DNA of 64,000 nt from Desulfobulbaceae bacterium (lineage in GTDB: Bacteria; Desulfobacterota; Desulfobulbia; Desulfobulbales; Desulfocapsaceae): contig JALSMA010000086.1 in the NCBI GenBank assembly GCA_026988015.1, forward strand, positions 17,972-81,971, in the 5' to 3' direction. Below the pieces are notes generated by a model. That model saw only the letters and a list, made by a program, of their open reading frames with translations. It was not told where the DNA came from and made no database searches. Numbering within the stretch: the first letter of the stretch is position 1; each line of letters begins with the position of its first letter. Positions 44,669-53,452 of the stretch are shown here, piece after piece. The translations under genes and the position numbers were made by a program.

Positions 44669-46990
44669 ATGAAATTCACATCCATCACTGTCAAGTTGCT
44701 TGCCATTATCACCGTCGCTTTTGTCATCTCAGGGGTCAGTGTTTTCTATATTGCCGATAAAAAACTGATCCAGGTCATAGACAAGAGCCAGGAGGCTCTG
44801 TATGCAGAAAAAGTGGACACCATTTACAACTTTCTCAGTAGAAATAACGAACGTCTGAAAAAGACCGGAATGGTAGAGGCATATATTGAAGATTTCCAGA
44901 AGGCAAGCATCAGAGACCTCCGTTTAGATCATTACAAAGGCACAGACAAACTGCTCATCTACCCTTTTATCCTCGACTATAACGGAAAAGTTATCATGCA
45001 CCCGGAACTTCCCAAAGGGGATCTTTCGGTGACCCAGCTCGACATTGTCAAGACCCTCCTTACAGCACCTGAGGAAGGAGGCTTCAACTACACCTATCTC
45101 AGAGAAAGAAAGTGGGGCCGTTTTAAGAAATTCCCGGAATGGAAATGGATTATCGGGTACGCTGTTCCAATGGACCTTAAATACGCAGATGCCCGTGAAT
45201 TCCTCACCGCACTTGTCTACATCATGGGAGGGGTGGCCCTGGCTGCAATACTTATTCTTTCACTTGTTGTTGCCAAATTCACTAAACCCATAACCAGGCT
45301 GACCAGAATCGCCACCCGCATGGCCGATGGCAACCTGGATCAGCAAATTAGTATAGCTGGGAGAGATGAAATCAGAACCCTTTCCCAAAGCTTCAGTAAC
45401 ATGCGTGATGCCATCCGGCAGAAAATCCGAGAGCTGGAAGAGGAGAACCGGGAACGAAAAAAAGCAGAAGAAGCCCTGGCTGCCGAAAAAGAACGCCTCT
45501 CCGTGACCCTGCGTTCCATTGGGGATGGCGTCATAACTACCGATGTATCCGGTAACGTCATTTTCCTGAACAAGGTCGCCGAACACATCACAGGATGGCC
45601 GAACTCAGAAGCTGCCACCCGACCCATAAGTGAAATATTCCATGTTATCAATGAGGGGAGCAGGGAAAAACCGGACTACTCCATTCTCCAGATAATCAAT
45701 GACGGCCAGATCATTGATTCCAGAGATCTCATCCTCATCAATAGGGATGGACAAGAGATCAACATCACCAGCAATGGCGCTCCCATCCTCAACGCTGACA
45801 GCGAAATAATTGGTGCCGTCCTGGTTTTCAGAGATATTACCGAGTTTCTCAAAACCGAAAAGGAATTGCTTAAAGTAACCAAACTGGAATCCGTGGGAAT
45901 CCTTGCCGGTGGGATCGCCCATGACTTCAACAATATTCTGGCCGCTATCCTTGGGAATATCAACCTGGCTCTCTTTGATAAAACGCTGCAGGACAAAACC
46001 CGAGAGCTTCTTGCTGCAGCGGAGAAGGCCTCCCTGCGTGCTAAAGACTTAACCCAGCAGCTACTCACATTTGCAAGGGGTGGCGATCCCGTAAAAGAGG
46101 TCTCATCACTGGAGACTGTCATTAAAGATTCGGCAAACTTTGTTCTTCATGGAGATAAGGTCGCCTGCCATTTTACTATTCCAGATGATTTATGGCTGGT
46201 TGAAATAGATAAAGGCCAGATCAGTCAGGTTATCCAGAATATCGTCCTGAACGGCAGCCACGCCATGCCAGAGGGCGGAATAATCACCATTAGTGCCGAA
46301 AATGTTCACGCCGGAGATTACCCGTTCCTCAACACCAATAAGGATGCAGGATTTGTCAAGATAGCAATCAAAGATTGCGGAATAGGGATGTCCCCACACA
46401 TAATGGAAAAAATATTTGATCCCTACTACTCCACCAAGAAAGAAGGCAATGGTCTTGGCCTGGCTATCACCCAGTCCATCACCATGAAACACAACGGACA
46501 TCTCACGGTGGAATCCACCCCGGGAATCGGATCCACCTTTGCATTATTCCTTCCCGCCTCCGGCAAAATAGAGGCAAAAAGCCAGGGAACCACAGCAACA
46601 TCTGCCCAACCATTTCGCGCCCGAATACTACTGATGGATGACGAGGAAATGGTACTGCAGGTGGCAAAAGAGATGCTCACCCTGCTTGGCCATGAGGTCA
46701 CCCTTTCCAAACATGGTGAAGAGGCTATTCAATGCTACCGGGAATCCATTGAAAAAGACGCTGTATTTGACCTCATCATCATGGATCTAACTATTCCTGG
46801 AGGAATGGGGGGGAAAGAGGCGGTGAAAGAGATCCTGATCCTTGACCCCACCGCACGAATAATTGTCTCAAGCGGCTATTCCAACGATCCGGTCATGGCA
46901 AAATACAGCGAATACGGGTTCTGTGCTGCAATTGTAAAACCCTACATCCTCAAAGATCTTTCACGAACCATCAGTGAGTTGACATCATAG
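44669..46990 (+). CDS. Hybrid sensor histidine kinase with receiver domain
   Basis: 773 residues. Helix one (VKLLAIITVAFVISGVSVFYI), an extracytoplasmic Cache-type domain of about 145 residues, helix two (GGVALAAILILSLVV), HAMP (TRLTRIATRMADGNLDQQIS), a coiled coil, a PAS domain (about 275-395), HisKA with the phospho-acceptor His in GGIAHDFNNILAAILGN, HATPase with N-box VLNGSHAMPEGG and G-box GNGLGLAIT, and a C-terminal receiver (LLMDDEEMVLQ, phospho-Asp in LIIMDLTIPGG). Co-transcribed with the double binding protein. No DNA-binding output domain or separate response regulator is in the window. Confidence 0.94.
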   Translation: MKFTSITVKLLAIITVAFVISGVSVFYIADKKLIQVIDKSQEALYAEKVDTIYNFLSRNNERLKKTGMVEAYIEDFQKASIRDLRLDHYKGTDKLLIYPFILDYNGKVIMHPELPKGDLSVTQLDIVKTLLTAPEEGGFNYTYLRERKWGRFKKFPEWKWIIGYAVPMDLKYADAREFLTALVYIMGGVALAAILILSLVVAKFTKPITRLTRIATRMADGNLDQQISIAGRDEIRTLSQSFSNMRDAIRQKIRELEEENRERKKAEEALAAEKERLSVTLRSIGDGVITTDVSGNVIFLNKVAEHITGWPNSEAATRPISEIFHVINEGSREKPDYSILQIINDGQIIDSRDLILINRDGQEINITSNGAPILNADSEIIGAVLVFRDITEFLKTEKELLKVTKLESVGILAGGIAHDFNNILAAILGNINLALFDKTLQDKTRELLAAAEKASLRAKDLTQQLLTFARGGDPVKEVSSLETVIKDSANFVLHGDKVACHFTIPDDLWLVEIDKGQISQVIQNIVLNGSHAMPEGGIITISAENVHAGDYPFLNTNKDAGFVKIAIKDCGIGMSPHIMEKIFDPYYSTKKEGNGLGLAITQSITMKHNGHLTVESTPGIGSTFALFLPASGKIEAKSQGTTATSAQPFRARILLMDDEEMVLQVAKEMLTLLGHEVTLSKHGEEAIQCYRESIEKDAVFDLIIMDLTIPGGMGGKEAVKEILILDPTARIIVSSGYSNDPVMAKYSEYGFCAAIVKPYILKDLSRTISELTS

Positions 46991-47040
46991 CAGCCAAGGC
47001 CAGAATAAAGAGATCAGGGTGAATTTATTAGCGGATTAGC

Positions 47041-47092
47041 ACCGGAGCTCAGCTTTTACCGGTATTGGGTGTATGAGCCCACTCCCGTGGGC
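47041..47092 (+). repeat. Dispersed repeat family 3, copy 1
   Basis: GAGCTCAGCTTTTACCGGTA followed by GGGTG and CCCACTCCCGTGGGC. The same block recurs at 50172-50222 inside the composite element there. Confidence 0.65.
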
Positions 47093-47093
47093 G

Positions 47094-47140
47094 AAAAAAG
47101 CCTGCAAAACAAAACATAATCGATTAGTTTCACAGGCTTT
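47094..47140 (-). terminator. Probable terminator after tRNA-Arg
   Basis: Minus strand AAAGCCTG pairs with CAGGCTTT over a long loop with internal pairing, followed by further T; located immediately 3' of the tRNA. Confidence 0.6.
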
Positions 47141-47143
47141 AAC

Positions 47144-47220
47144 TGGTACGCCAGACAGGGTTCGAACCTGTGACCTACGGCTTAGAAGGCCGTTGCTCTA
47201 TCCAGCTGAGCTACTGGCGC
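47144..47220 (-). tRNA. tRNA-Arg (anticodon UCU), CCA encoded
   Basis: 77 bases on the minus strand. Acceptor GCGCCAG pairs with CTGGCGT (G1-U72 wobble), D arm GCTCAGCTGGATAGAGC, anticodon stem ACGGC/GCCGT with loop CTTCTAA giving anticodon TCT, T arm ACAGGTTCGAACCTGT, discriminator A and an encoded CCA tail. It reads AGA/AGG codons. It follows the CysK/CysS-like gene by 42 bases on the same strand. Confidence 0.97.
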
Positions 47221-47262
47221 ATGGTATGGCTTGTATAAAATATAGCTGCTAAAAAATCAACT

Positions 47263-49587
47263 TCATTTTTTAGCAACAGGCTTCCAGACAGGTCCCGTTG
47301 CGGTATCAATGATCTGGATTCCCTGCCGGACAAGTTCATCCCGTGCCTCATCGGCTGCCTTCCAGTTTTTCCCCAGCCGCGCCTCTTCGCGGCGCTGAAT
47401 AATGGCATTCACAGCAGGAGCCAGCGGACAGCCCTTGAGTCGGAAAATCTGGAGAATTTCATTCAGCTTGCCAAGGCTATCCAGAATATATTTTTTCTGA
47501 TCCCCGTCCAGATGATTCACATGGAGAATGGGGTTGGTCTGTTTGATAAATGTATACACAGCCGCCATCGCCATGGAGACATTGAGATCATCATCCATGG
47601 CACCAAAAAACTGTTCTTCCATGGCTGAGACATAAGATGCCACTTCCGGATGCGGTTTTCCCGGCGGCAGACAGAGCAGTTTGCAGGTAAACTCGTCAAT
47701 TCGACGCAGCGCAGTGCGCACATTAATCAAGCGCTGGAATGAAAAATCCAGCGGTTTGCGATAATGTACTGAGAGGAGCATAAAGCGAACATCACGCGGT
47801 GTAAAGCCGCGCAACACTGCATCGTTCAAGGTCACCACATTGCCGGCCTCCGATGACATCTTCTTCCCGTCCACCAAAAGCAGCTCCGAGTGCAGCCAGT
47901 ATTTTGCCAGGGGCTTTCCTGTAAGCGCCTCAGCAATGGCTATTTCATTTTCATGGTGAGGAAAGATCAGGTCACGACTGGCCGTATGAATATCCATGGT
48001 TTCGCCAAGGTATCTGGTGGACATGGCAGAACACTCAATATGCCAGCCTGGACGCACATTGCCCCAGTCAGTTTCGTAAAAGATCCCCACTTTCAGTTCA
48101 GCCAGGGTGGATCGCTTGAGCAGGGTAAAATCCCGCGGATTATCCTTTTCATAATTATCAAGATCAACGGTCCTACCCAGCTGAATTTTACTCAGATCAA
48201 TCCCCGAAAGCCGACCATATTTCTTAAATTTGGAGATATCAAAATATATGGACCCATGTTTTTCGTATGCATACCCCTTATGAAGCAGCTTATGGGATAT
48301 TTCTATCATATCCTCCACATGTTCCAGAGCGCGTGGATAATTCGTAGCACGTTTCACCTTCAGAGAATCAATATCCGCCATAAATCCATCAATATAGCGG
48401 GAGGTGAATTCCGCAAGAGACTTGCCTGTCCTGATTGCCCCCTCAATGGTGTTATCATCAAGATCCGTGAAATTCATACATGAATTTACCTCATAACCCT
48501 TGTGTTCAAGATAACGGGTAATAAGGTCCGACACCACCAACCGGCGGCACAGAGACAGATCTGCAGGTTCATACGCTGTGGGGCCACAGGTGTACAGGGT
48601 AACTTTTTTATCACGCTGTGACTGAAACTCCTCTTTCTTCTTGCTCAGGGTGTTAAAAAAACAGAGCCCGGATTTCTTCTCGGTGACATTGTTCTTCCTG
48701 GTAAACAGCGGGGTGGACAGGTAACGCTCCCCGCCGTCCGGAATAATCGTTACAATAAAACCATCTTCAAGTTCTTCGGCCAGCTTCAGGGCACAGAACA
48801 TTGCCGCCCCGCTGCTCATTCCAACCAGCAACCCTTCTTTTCTGGCCAGCATCCGCGCCATGCGAAAGGCATCTTCATCATGAACATTAGCAATTTGATG
48901 TGGAAGGGATTTATCGAAAATACCGGGACGATAAGACTCCTTCATGTTTTTCAGCCCCTGAATTTTATGGCCGAGAAAGGGCTCGACTGCCACAATTTTT
49001 ACCTCAGGATGATGCTCGGAGAACCATTTACAAAGGCCCATCACTGTGCCGGAGGTCCCAAGTGTTGCCACAACATGGCTCAGCTTCCCCCCGGTCTGTT
49101 CCCATATTTCAGGAGCAGTGTTGTCATAGTGCGCCCGCCAGTTAGCCTCATTATTGAATTGATCCGTCAGATAATAGCGTTCCGGATGCTCCCGGGCCAT
49201 AACATAGGCCTTTTCAATGGCACCATCAGTACTGCGTTTTGCTGGAGTGAGAAGGATTTCAGCACCATAGGCCTGCATAATCTGCCTTCTTTCAAGGGAG
49301 GCAGATTCCGGCATAACCAGCTGACAACGATACCCCTTGGCAGCACAGACCATGGCAAGCCCTATACCTGTATTGCCGCTTGTTGCCTCGAGCACAATCT
49401 TATCCTCAGTCAACTCACCGCTGGCTTCTCCTGCTTCAATAAGAGACAGGGAGATCCGTTCCTTCACCGACCCTCCAGGATTGCTGAATTCGAGTTTGGC
49501 GTACACAGGAATATCTGTCTTATTCAGGCGATTCACCCTGATCAGAGGAGTACCGCCAATGGCGTCTAATACTGTATCATATAGCAT
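47263..49587 (-). CDS. Cysteine synthase fused to a cysteinyl-tRNA synthetase-like domain
   Basis: 774 residues. Residues 1-300 are a complete cysteine synthase (CysK/CysM): PLP Lys42 in NPGGSVKERIS, EATSGNTGIGLA and the glycine loop GTSGTVMG. From about 307 to 774 is a CysRS-like chain starting FFNTLSKKKEEF. The zinc/cysteine ligands of CysRS are all present (Cys334 in YTCGPTAYE, Cys519 in WHIECSAM, His544 and Glu548 in PHHENE). The ATP-site motifs are not: HIGH is DLSL at 343-346, GGGSD is TASRD at 535-539 and KMSKS is KMSSE at 576-580. The anticodon-binding region (AADEARDELVRQGIQI) remains. The CysK half should make cysteine from O-acetylserine; aminoacylation by the second half is doubtful, so a separate CysRS probably exists elsewhere. 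Confidence 0.9.
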   Translation of the reverse strand: MLYDTVLDAIGGTPLIRVNRLNKTDIPVYAKLEFSNPGGSVKERISLSLIEAGEASGELTEDKIVLEATSGNTGIGLAMVCAAKGYRCQLVMPESASLERRQIMQAYGAEILLTPAKRSTDGAIEKAYVMAREHPERYYLTDQFNNEANWRAHYDNTAPEIWEQTGGKLSHVVATLGTSGTVMGLCKWFSEHHPEVKIVAVEPFLGHKIQGLKNMKESYRPGIFDKSLPHQIANVHDEDAFRMARMLARKEGLLVGMSSGAAMFCALKLAEELEDGFIVTIIPDGGERYLSTPLFTRKNNVTEKKSGLCFFNTLSKKKEEFQSQRDKKVTLYTCGPTAYEPADLSLCRRLVVSDLITRYLEHKGYEVNSCMNFTDLDDNTIEGAIRTGKSLAEFTSRYIDGFMADIDSLKVKRATNYPRALEHVEDMIEISHKLLHKGYAYEKHGSIYFDISKFKKYGRLSGIDLSKIQLGRTVDLDNYEKDNPRDFTLLKRSTLAELKVGIFYETDWGNVRPGWHIECSAMSTRYLGETMDIHTASRDLIFPHHENEIAIAEALTGKPLAKYWLHSELLLVDGKKMSSEAGNVVTLNDAVLRGFTPRDVRFMLLSVHYRKPLDFSFQRLINVRTALRRIDEFTCKLLCLPPGKPHPEVASYVSAMEEQFFGAMDDDLNVSMAMAAVYTFIKQTNPILHVNHLDGDQKKYILDSLGKLNEILQIFRLKGCPLAPAVNAIIQRREEARLGKNWKAADEARDELVRQGIQIIDTATGPVWKPVAKK

Positions 49588-49640
49588 AATAGTTAGTTAT
49601 CTTGGTTTTGACCTTTTTATATATGTATTTTAAAGGAATA

Positions 49641-50111
49641 TTACATTTTCTTACAGGCCCGGGAAAGATACCAGAAACGAAAGAGAGCCTCACGCGCATC
49701 TTTATCAGAAATGGACCCGACGCATGACTCAAATGCTGCAATATCAGCAGCAAGTGGTTGCTGATATCGCAATGCGGGCTCACTGCTTCCTTCATCCTCC
49801 ATCGCTTTCTCTGCAACACAGAAACGCAGCCCCTTCAAACGGGTTTTTCTCAATGAGCTATTCAATTTTTCCAATGTGAAAACAGTCTGATATTGAAACT
49901 GCTGCAGCCAGGATGAATTTTCGGCCTCAAGCCATAAAACCCGCTTCACGATTTTCAACGGACGACAGTGCGCAGCCATATCTTCATCCACAAGTTCCTG
50001 CCAGTTTACAAAAATTGAATGGAGATCAAGCTGATCTTCCCAGCCCCGCTGCCGGGTTATCTGCGGGAGAAGGAGCGCCAGGCCCTGTAATGTTTTACTA
50101 TTTTCTTTCAT
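49641..50111 (-). CDS. DciA-like DUF721 protein
   Basis: 156 residues with the DUF721 core: a tryptophan in FVNWQELVDEDMAAHCRPLK, then VLWLEAENSSWLQQFQYQ and a terminal helix ending LRKTRLKGLRF, matching DciA, the common bacterial loader of replicative helicase DnaB. The C-terminal 60 residues are family-variable. A role in replication is by homology only. It precedes the CysK/CysS-like gene in the same direction, with 53 bases between. Confidence 0.78.
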   Translation of the reverse strand: MKENSKTLQGLALLLPQITRQRGWEDQLDLHSIFVNWQELVDEDMAAHCRPLKIVKRVLWLEAENSSWLQQFQYQTVFTLEKLNSSLRKTRLKGLRFCVAEKAMEDEGSSEPALRYQQPLAADIAAFESCVGSISDKDAREALFRFWYLSRACKKM

Positions 50112-50114
50112 TAT

Positions 50115-50516
50115 CCTGAATCCGTGACAGCTTCGTGATTGTTTTTTTTGATAACATATTAAAACCTGCTTACCACCGAAGCTCAGCTTTTACCGGTATC
50201 AGGTGCAGAAACTCACTCCCGTTGACAAAAAATCGTCAGTTTTTCGAGCAGTTATAGCCCACGGGAGCGGGACCCTACAATAGCAATTTGTTGTTGCCTG
50301 GGCTTTCGTGGTAACTATGTATTAAAATGCAGATACAAAATCACAAATCAAGCATGAAAAAAAAACATTTGCCCCCTTCAGGGGTTAGCTGCCGATACAT
50401 CCTGTTACCTTTGTCCTCATTGACAGAGCACATTTGAAAAATTTACACAGGCCACTATAACCAACGTACTCAAAAAAAACCAGACTGCATCACCATTGAA
50501 GGCTCACGGATTCAGG
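50115..50516 (+). repeat. Dispersed TIR element, copy 10, carrying an insertion
   Basis: The left end CCTGAATCCGTGACAGCTTC and the right end GGCTCACGGATTCAGG (after CATCACCATTGAA) are near-perfect consensus, but they are 402 bp apart instead of about 120. The inserted part includes the family 3 block GAAGCTCAGCTTTTACCGG and an inverted match of ACTCCCGTGGGC. No gene is seen in it. Confidence 0.75.
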
Positions 50517-50543
50517 TACTTCTCATCAATAAAAACTGCAAAA

Positions 50544-50561
50544 ATGGGTATATTTACCTAT
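50544..50561. promoter_or_regulatory. Exopolysaccharide regulon palindrome, site 1
   Basis: ATGGGTA-TATT-TACCTAT, an inverted repeat with six of seven arm pairs matched, 86 bases upstream of the first exopolysaccharide-locus gene. Sites 2 and 3 lie at 58226 and 59562. Confidence 0.6.
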
Positions 50562-50646
50562 TGACTTAAATAACAGAGATTCTTATATTAACGACATAAA
50601 TGGGCACTTTAACATGGCAACAACAACAATATTTCAGGAGTTTCGT

Positions 50647-51084
50647 ATGAAGACGTTAGTCATATCAACGATTCTGGGCGTTTTACTTGCTTCTCCGGTC
50701 TTCGCTGACTGGATTGAGGACTTTTCGGTAAATTTCCAAAATCAGGGTATTGAAGTTGCCGTTCCAAAGGCATTGGAACAGGGTAAAACTCCAGAGGATA
50801 TCGTTGAGGAAGGGCTGAAACTCACCGACCTCAACCCACAAAACCTTCTCAAGGCACTCTACTGTTCTGGTGCAAGTGGTGATGACATCAAGCTTGCCGC
50901 AGATAAAAATGGAATCTCCGAGATTATCGTTGTGGCGGCATTTAAGAAGAGCGTAGTTGAGTGTGGCGATCAGGTTGCCGATACCCAGGCATACACCCCC
51001 GTTGCAGCTGGCCCCCGGTTTGCCGGAATGCCCTCTCCAGGCGCCCGTAACGGTTCCAGCTTTGCGAGCCCATCCACATTCTAA
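50647..51084 (+). CDS. Small exported protein at the head of the exopolysaccharide locus
   Basis: 145 residues: signal peptide TLVISTILGVLLASPVFA, a mature helical region (DWIEDFSVNFQNQGIEVAVP, EDIVEEGLKLTDLNPQNLLK) with two Cys (CSGASGDD and VECGDQ) and a Pro/Gly/Ser-rich tail. Small proteins with this look sit in front of exopolysaccharide operons in related bacteria, but I do not recognise a named family. ATG at 50647 follows CAGGAG. A strong terminator follows it, so it can be made in excess over the downstream genes. Confidence 0.72.
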   Translation: MKTLVISTILGVLLASPVFADWIEDFSVNFQNQGIEVAVPKALEQGKTPEDIVEEGLKLTDLNPQNLLKALYCSGASGDDIKLAADKNGISEIIVVAAFKKSVVECGDQVADTQAYTPVAAGPRFAGMPSPGARNGSSFASPSTF

Positions 51085-51105
51085 TTTCCTCGACTTTACG
51101 ACCTG

Positions 51106-51141
51106 AGCTCTGTATCCCACAGGTGTACAGAGCTTTTTTTT
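51106..51141 (+). terminator. Rho-independent terminator inside the exopolysaccharide locus
   Basis: AGCTCTGTA (51106-51114) pairs with TACAGAGCT (51126-51134), followed by eight T. It separates the small exported protein from the barrel gene. Confidence 0.85.
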
Positions 51142-51182
51142 GCTGACGTTTTTTTATCACACCAAAAAAGAAGACTATACCT

Positions 51183-52565
51183 ATGAAGCACTTACCTTCT
51201 CTCTTTTTCGCAGCTTTACTCCTCTCCGGAACAACGGTTACAGCTCAGGAATTAACAGTAAATAAGATGGATGTGGTGGAGAACTTGCCTGACATGCCCA
51301 TGGGACAGACAACGGATACTATTTCACTCCTTCCCGAAGACGAGGCCGGACAGCAGATAGACAGTGATCTCTTCGGAACAGAGGGCGGTGGATACGCCCA
51401 TCCATTCATCAGTATCAGCGGAGAGTACACCGACAACCTCTACAATGTTGACCTGGACACCACAAGTAACTTTCTCACCACCATATCTCCAGGGATCTGG
51501 TTTTCAGTCCCCCGCAGAAAAGAAGTCCCCCTCCATGTTGCTCCCAATAATACTTCTGCAGGTGGACTGCAGACAGGACTTCCAGATTACGAAAGTTTCG
51601 ATCGCATCAATGCTTATGTTCTCGGCGCCTTGGATTACAAAATGTATTCAGACGACTCTGATCTCAATGACTGGGGTGGAATTGGAGAAGGTTTGTTCCG
51701 CTATAACCTGCGTGGTGGTCTATCACTCGGTATCGTTGACCGCTTCACCAGGGGTCAGGATCGTTTCGACATAGGCAGCTCAACAGCAGAGCAGCTTCGC
51801 ATGTACTATTCCAACATCGCCATAGCTGATGCCGATTGGCTCTTCACTGAGAAACTTCGGGCCAAAATTGAATATTCCAACTTCTACCTCAACTATGATG
51901 ACCAGATTGATGAGTTCATGAACAGAAGTGATAATTCATTTTCTGTTTACGGATTTTTCAACTACAGCATGAAAACCGCACTGTTCCTGCAATACCAGTA
52001 TATTGATGTCAGCTATGACACCGCTGATTTAAAAGATAATGAACAGGACTTTATCTACGGTGGTATTAACTGGGTTTCCTCTGCAAAGACCTCTTTCCGG
52101 TTCAAAGCCGGTTATCAGCAGCGAACCTACAAGAATTCCATCGTTGATGCCCTTGTTGAGGAGTCTGATTCGGTAAAAAATGATGGTTTTGCCCTGGAAC
52201 TCGCATTCCAGTACAAAGTCACCGATAAAACCGGTATAACCCTTGGGGCAAGTAATAAACTCGAGGAAAGTGACAGCTACGATGCCCTTAACAAAGATGT
52301 TATCGCCGCAACATTCCGCTATGAGCAGGAGTTCACCGAAAGATTCACCGGTACCTTGAGTCTGCTCTACGAAAATGCTGACTATGGAATGAGAGACGGC
52401 AGTCGAGATGAAGACCGATATGTTGTACGACCTGCCCTCCAATACGTCCTGAAAGACTGGTTAATGGCCGAAGTTTCCTATATGTACGACACCAGAGATT
52501 CCTCTGACGATTATTTTGACTATTCCTCAAACACCATTTCCTTTAGTTTGAATTCTGCGCTATAA
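51183..52565 (+). CDS. Outer membrane beta-barrel protein of the exopolysaccharide locus
   Basis: 460 residues. Signal peptide LPSLFFAALLLSGTTVTAQ, then HPFISISGEYTDNLYNVD and repeated aromatic-alternating strands (FSVYGFFNYSMKTALFLQYQ, ending NTISFSLNSAL), with a short-turn barrel as in exosortase- and EPS-associated BBP2-type outer membrane proteins. Likely helps carry polymer across the outer membrane; no direct evidence. It precedes the polysaccharide export protein by 69 bases. Confidence 0.82.
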   Translation: MKHLPSLFFAALLLSGTTVTAQELTVNKMDVVENLPDMPMGQTTDTISLLPEDEAGQQIDSDLFGTEGGGYAHPFISISGEYTDNLYNVDLDTTSNFLTTISPGIWFSVPRRKEVPLHVAPNNTSAGGLQTGLPDYESFDRINAYVLGALDYKMYSDDSDLNDWGGIGEGLFRYNLRGGLSLGIVDRFTRGQDRFDIGSSTAEQLRMYYSNIAIADADWLFTEKLRAKIEYSNFYLNYDDQIDEFMNRSDNSFSVYGFFNYSMKTALFLQYQYIDVSYDTADLKDNEQDFIYGGINWVSSAKTSFRFKAGYQQRTYKNSIVDALVEESDSVKNDGFALELAFQYKVTDKTGITLGASNKLEESDSYDALNKDVIAATFRYEQEFTERFTGTLSLLYENADYGMRDGSRDEDRYVVRPALQYVLKDWLMAEVSYMYDTRDSSDDYFDYSSNTISFSLNSAL

Positions 52566-52634
52566 TAGGTCAAATACTTGCCCTCCCTGCCAGATATATT
52601 ATTGCTGTCTGACGCAACAAAGTAAGAACCTATA

Positions 52635-53432
52635 ATGCAGAAAAAGCCTTTTATTTTTACCGCAGTTTTTGTCGTACTTATCTGTCTGTTTATCTCTCGC
52701 AATGCCCCTGCTGAAAACTACATCGTGGGTCCCGGCGATGTCCTTATGGTCGATGTCTATGATCATGATGACCTCCAGAAAACGGTACGGGTTTCCAACG
52801 ACGGATCCATCGTCATTCCCTTTATCGGTCGGGTGCATGTGGGTGGTCTGACCATCCCGGAGGTTACAGAAAAGCTCACCTCCCTTCTTGCAGATGGGTA
52901 CATTGTTAACCCTCAAGTCAATATCTTCATCAAAGAGTTTCGTTCAAAGAAAGCGGTGATTCTTGGCCACATCAACAAACCGGGAATCGCAGAATTACGC
53001 GGCACCACAAGCTTTCTTGAGATTATTTCCCAGGCTGGCGGACTGCGGGAAGGCGCAGGAGATACCGCCACCATAAAAAGAAACAAGAACGGCAAGCAGG
53101 AAGTACTAATCGTTAATATCAAATCCATAGTGGAAGGCGGCGATCTCAGTCAGAACATTCTTATTCAGGATGGCGATACCGTCTATATCCCCAAAGGCGG
53201 GATGTGTTATGTCACCGGAGAAGTTGGCGATCCCGACGCATACCCCTGCGACAAAGACACCACGGTCCTGAAACTTATCGCCCGGGCCGGCGGGTTCACC
53301 GGGAAGGCATCGAAATCAAGTGTCCGCATTGTGCGAATTGTTGACAACAAAAAAACAACGCTCAGAGATGTGGACCTTAACACCTCAGTTCTTGCCAATG
53401 ATATCATCGTTGTTCCTGAAAGCTTCTTCTAA
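52635..53432 (+). CDS. Polysaccharide export protein (Wza/SLBB type)
   Basis: 265 residues. Signal peptide IFTAVFVVLICLFISRNAPA; no lipobox Cys. Poly_export domain ENYIVGPGDVLMVDVYDHDD, then SLBB repeats (AVILGHINKPGIAELRGTT and CYVTGEVGDPDAYPCD). Forms the outer membrane/periplasmic export channel with the downstream tyrosine kinase-copolymerase. Short Wza-like proteins lacking lipidation are common in this group. Confidence 0.92.
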   Translation: MQKKPFIFTAVFVVLICLFISRNAPAENYIVGPGDVLMVDVYDHDDLQKTVRVSNDGSIVIPFIGRVHVGGLTIPEVTEKLTSLLADGYIVNPQVNIFIKEFRSKKAVILGHINKPGIAELRGTTSFLEIISQAGGLREGAGDTATIKRNKNGKQEVLIVNIKSIVEGGDLSQNILIQDGDTVYIPKGGMCYVTGEVGDPDAYPCDKDTTVLKLIARAGGFTGKASKSSVRIVRIVDNKKTTLRDVDLNTSVLANDIIVVPESFF

Positions 53433-53452
53433 ATACACAGATCATAGACACC

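Noticed and set aside
50580-50625. Sigma-54 promoter (ATGGGCACTTTAACATGGCA)
   Set aside because: It resembles TGGCAC-N5-TTGC only loosely and lacks the GC at the right spacing.
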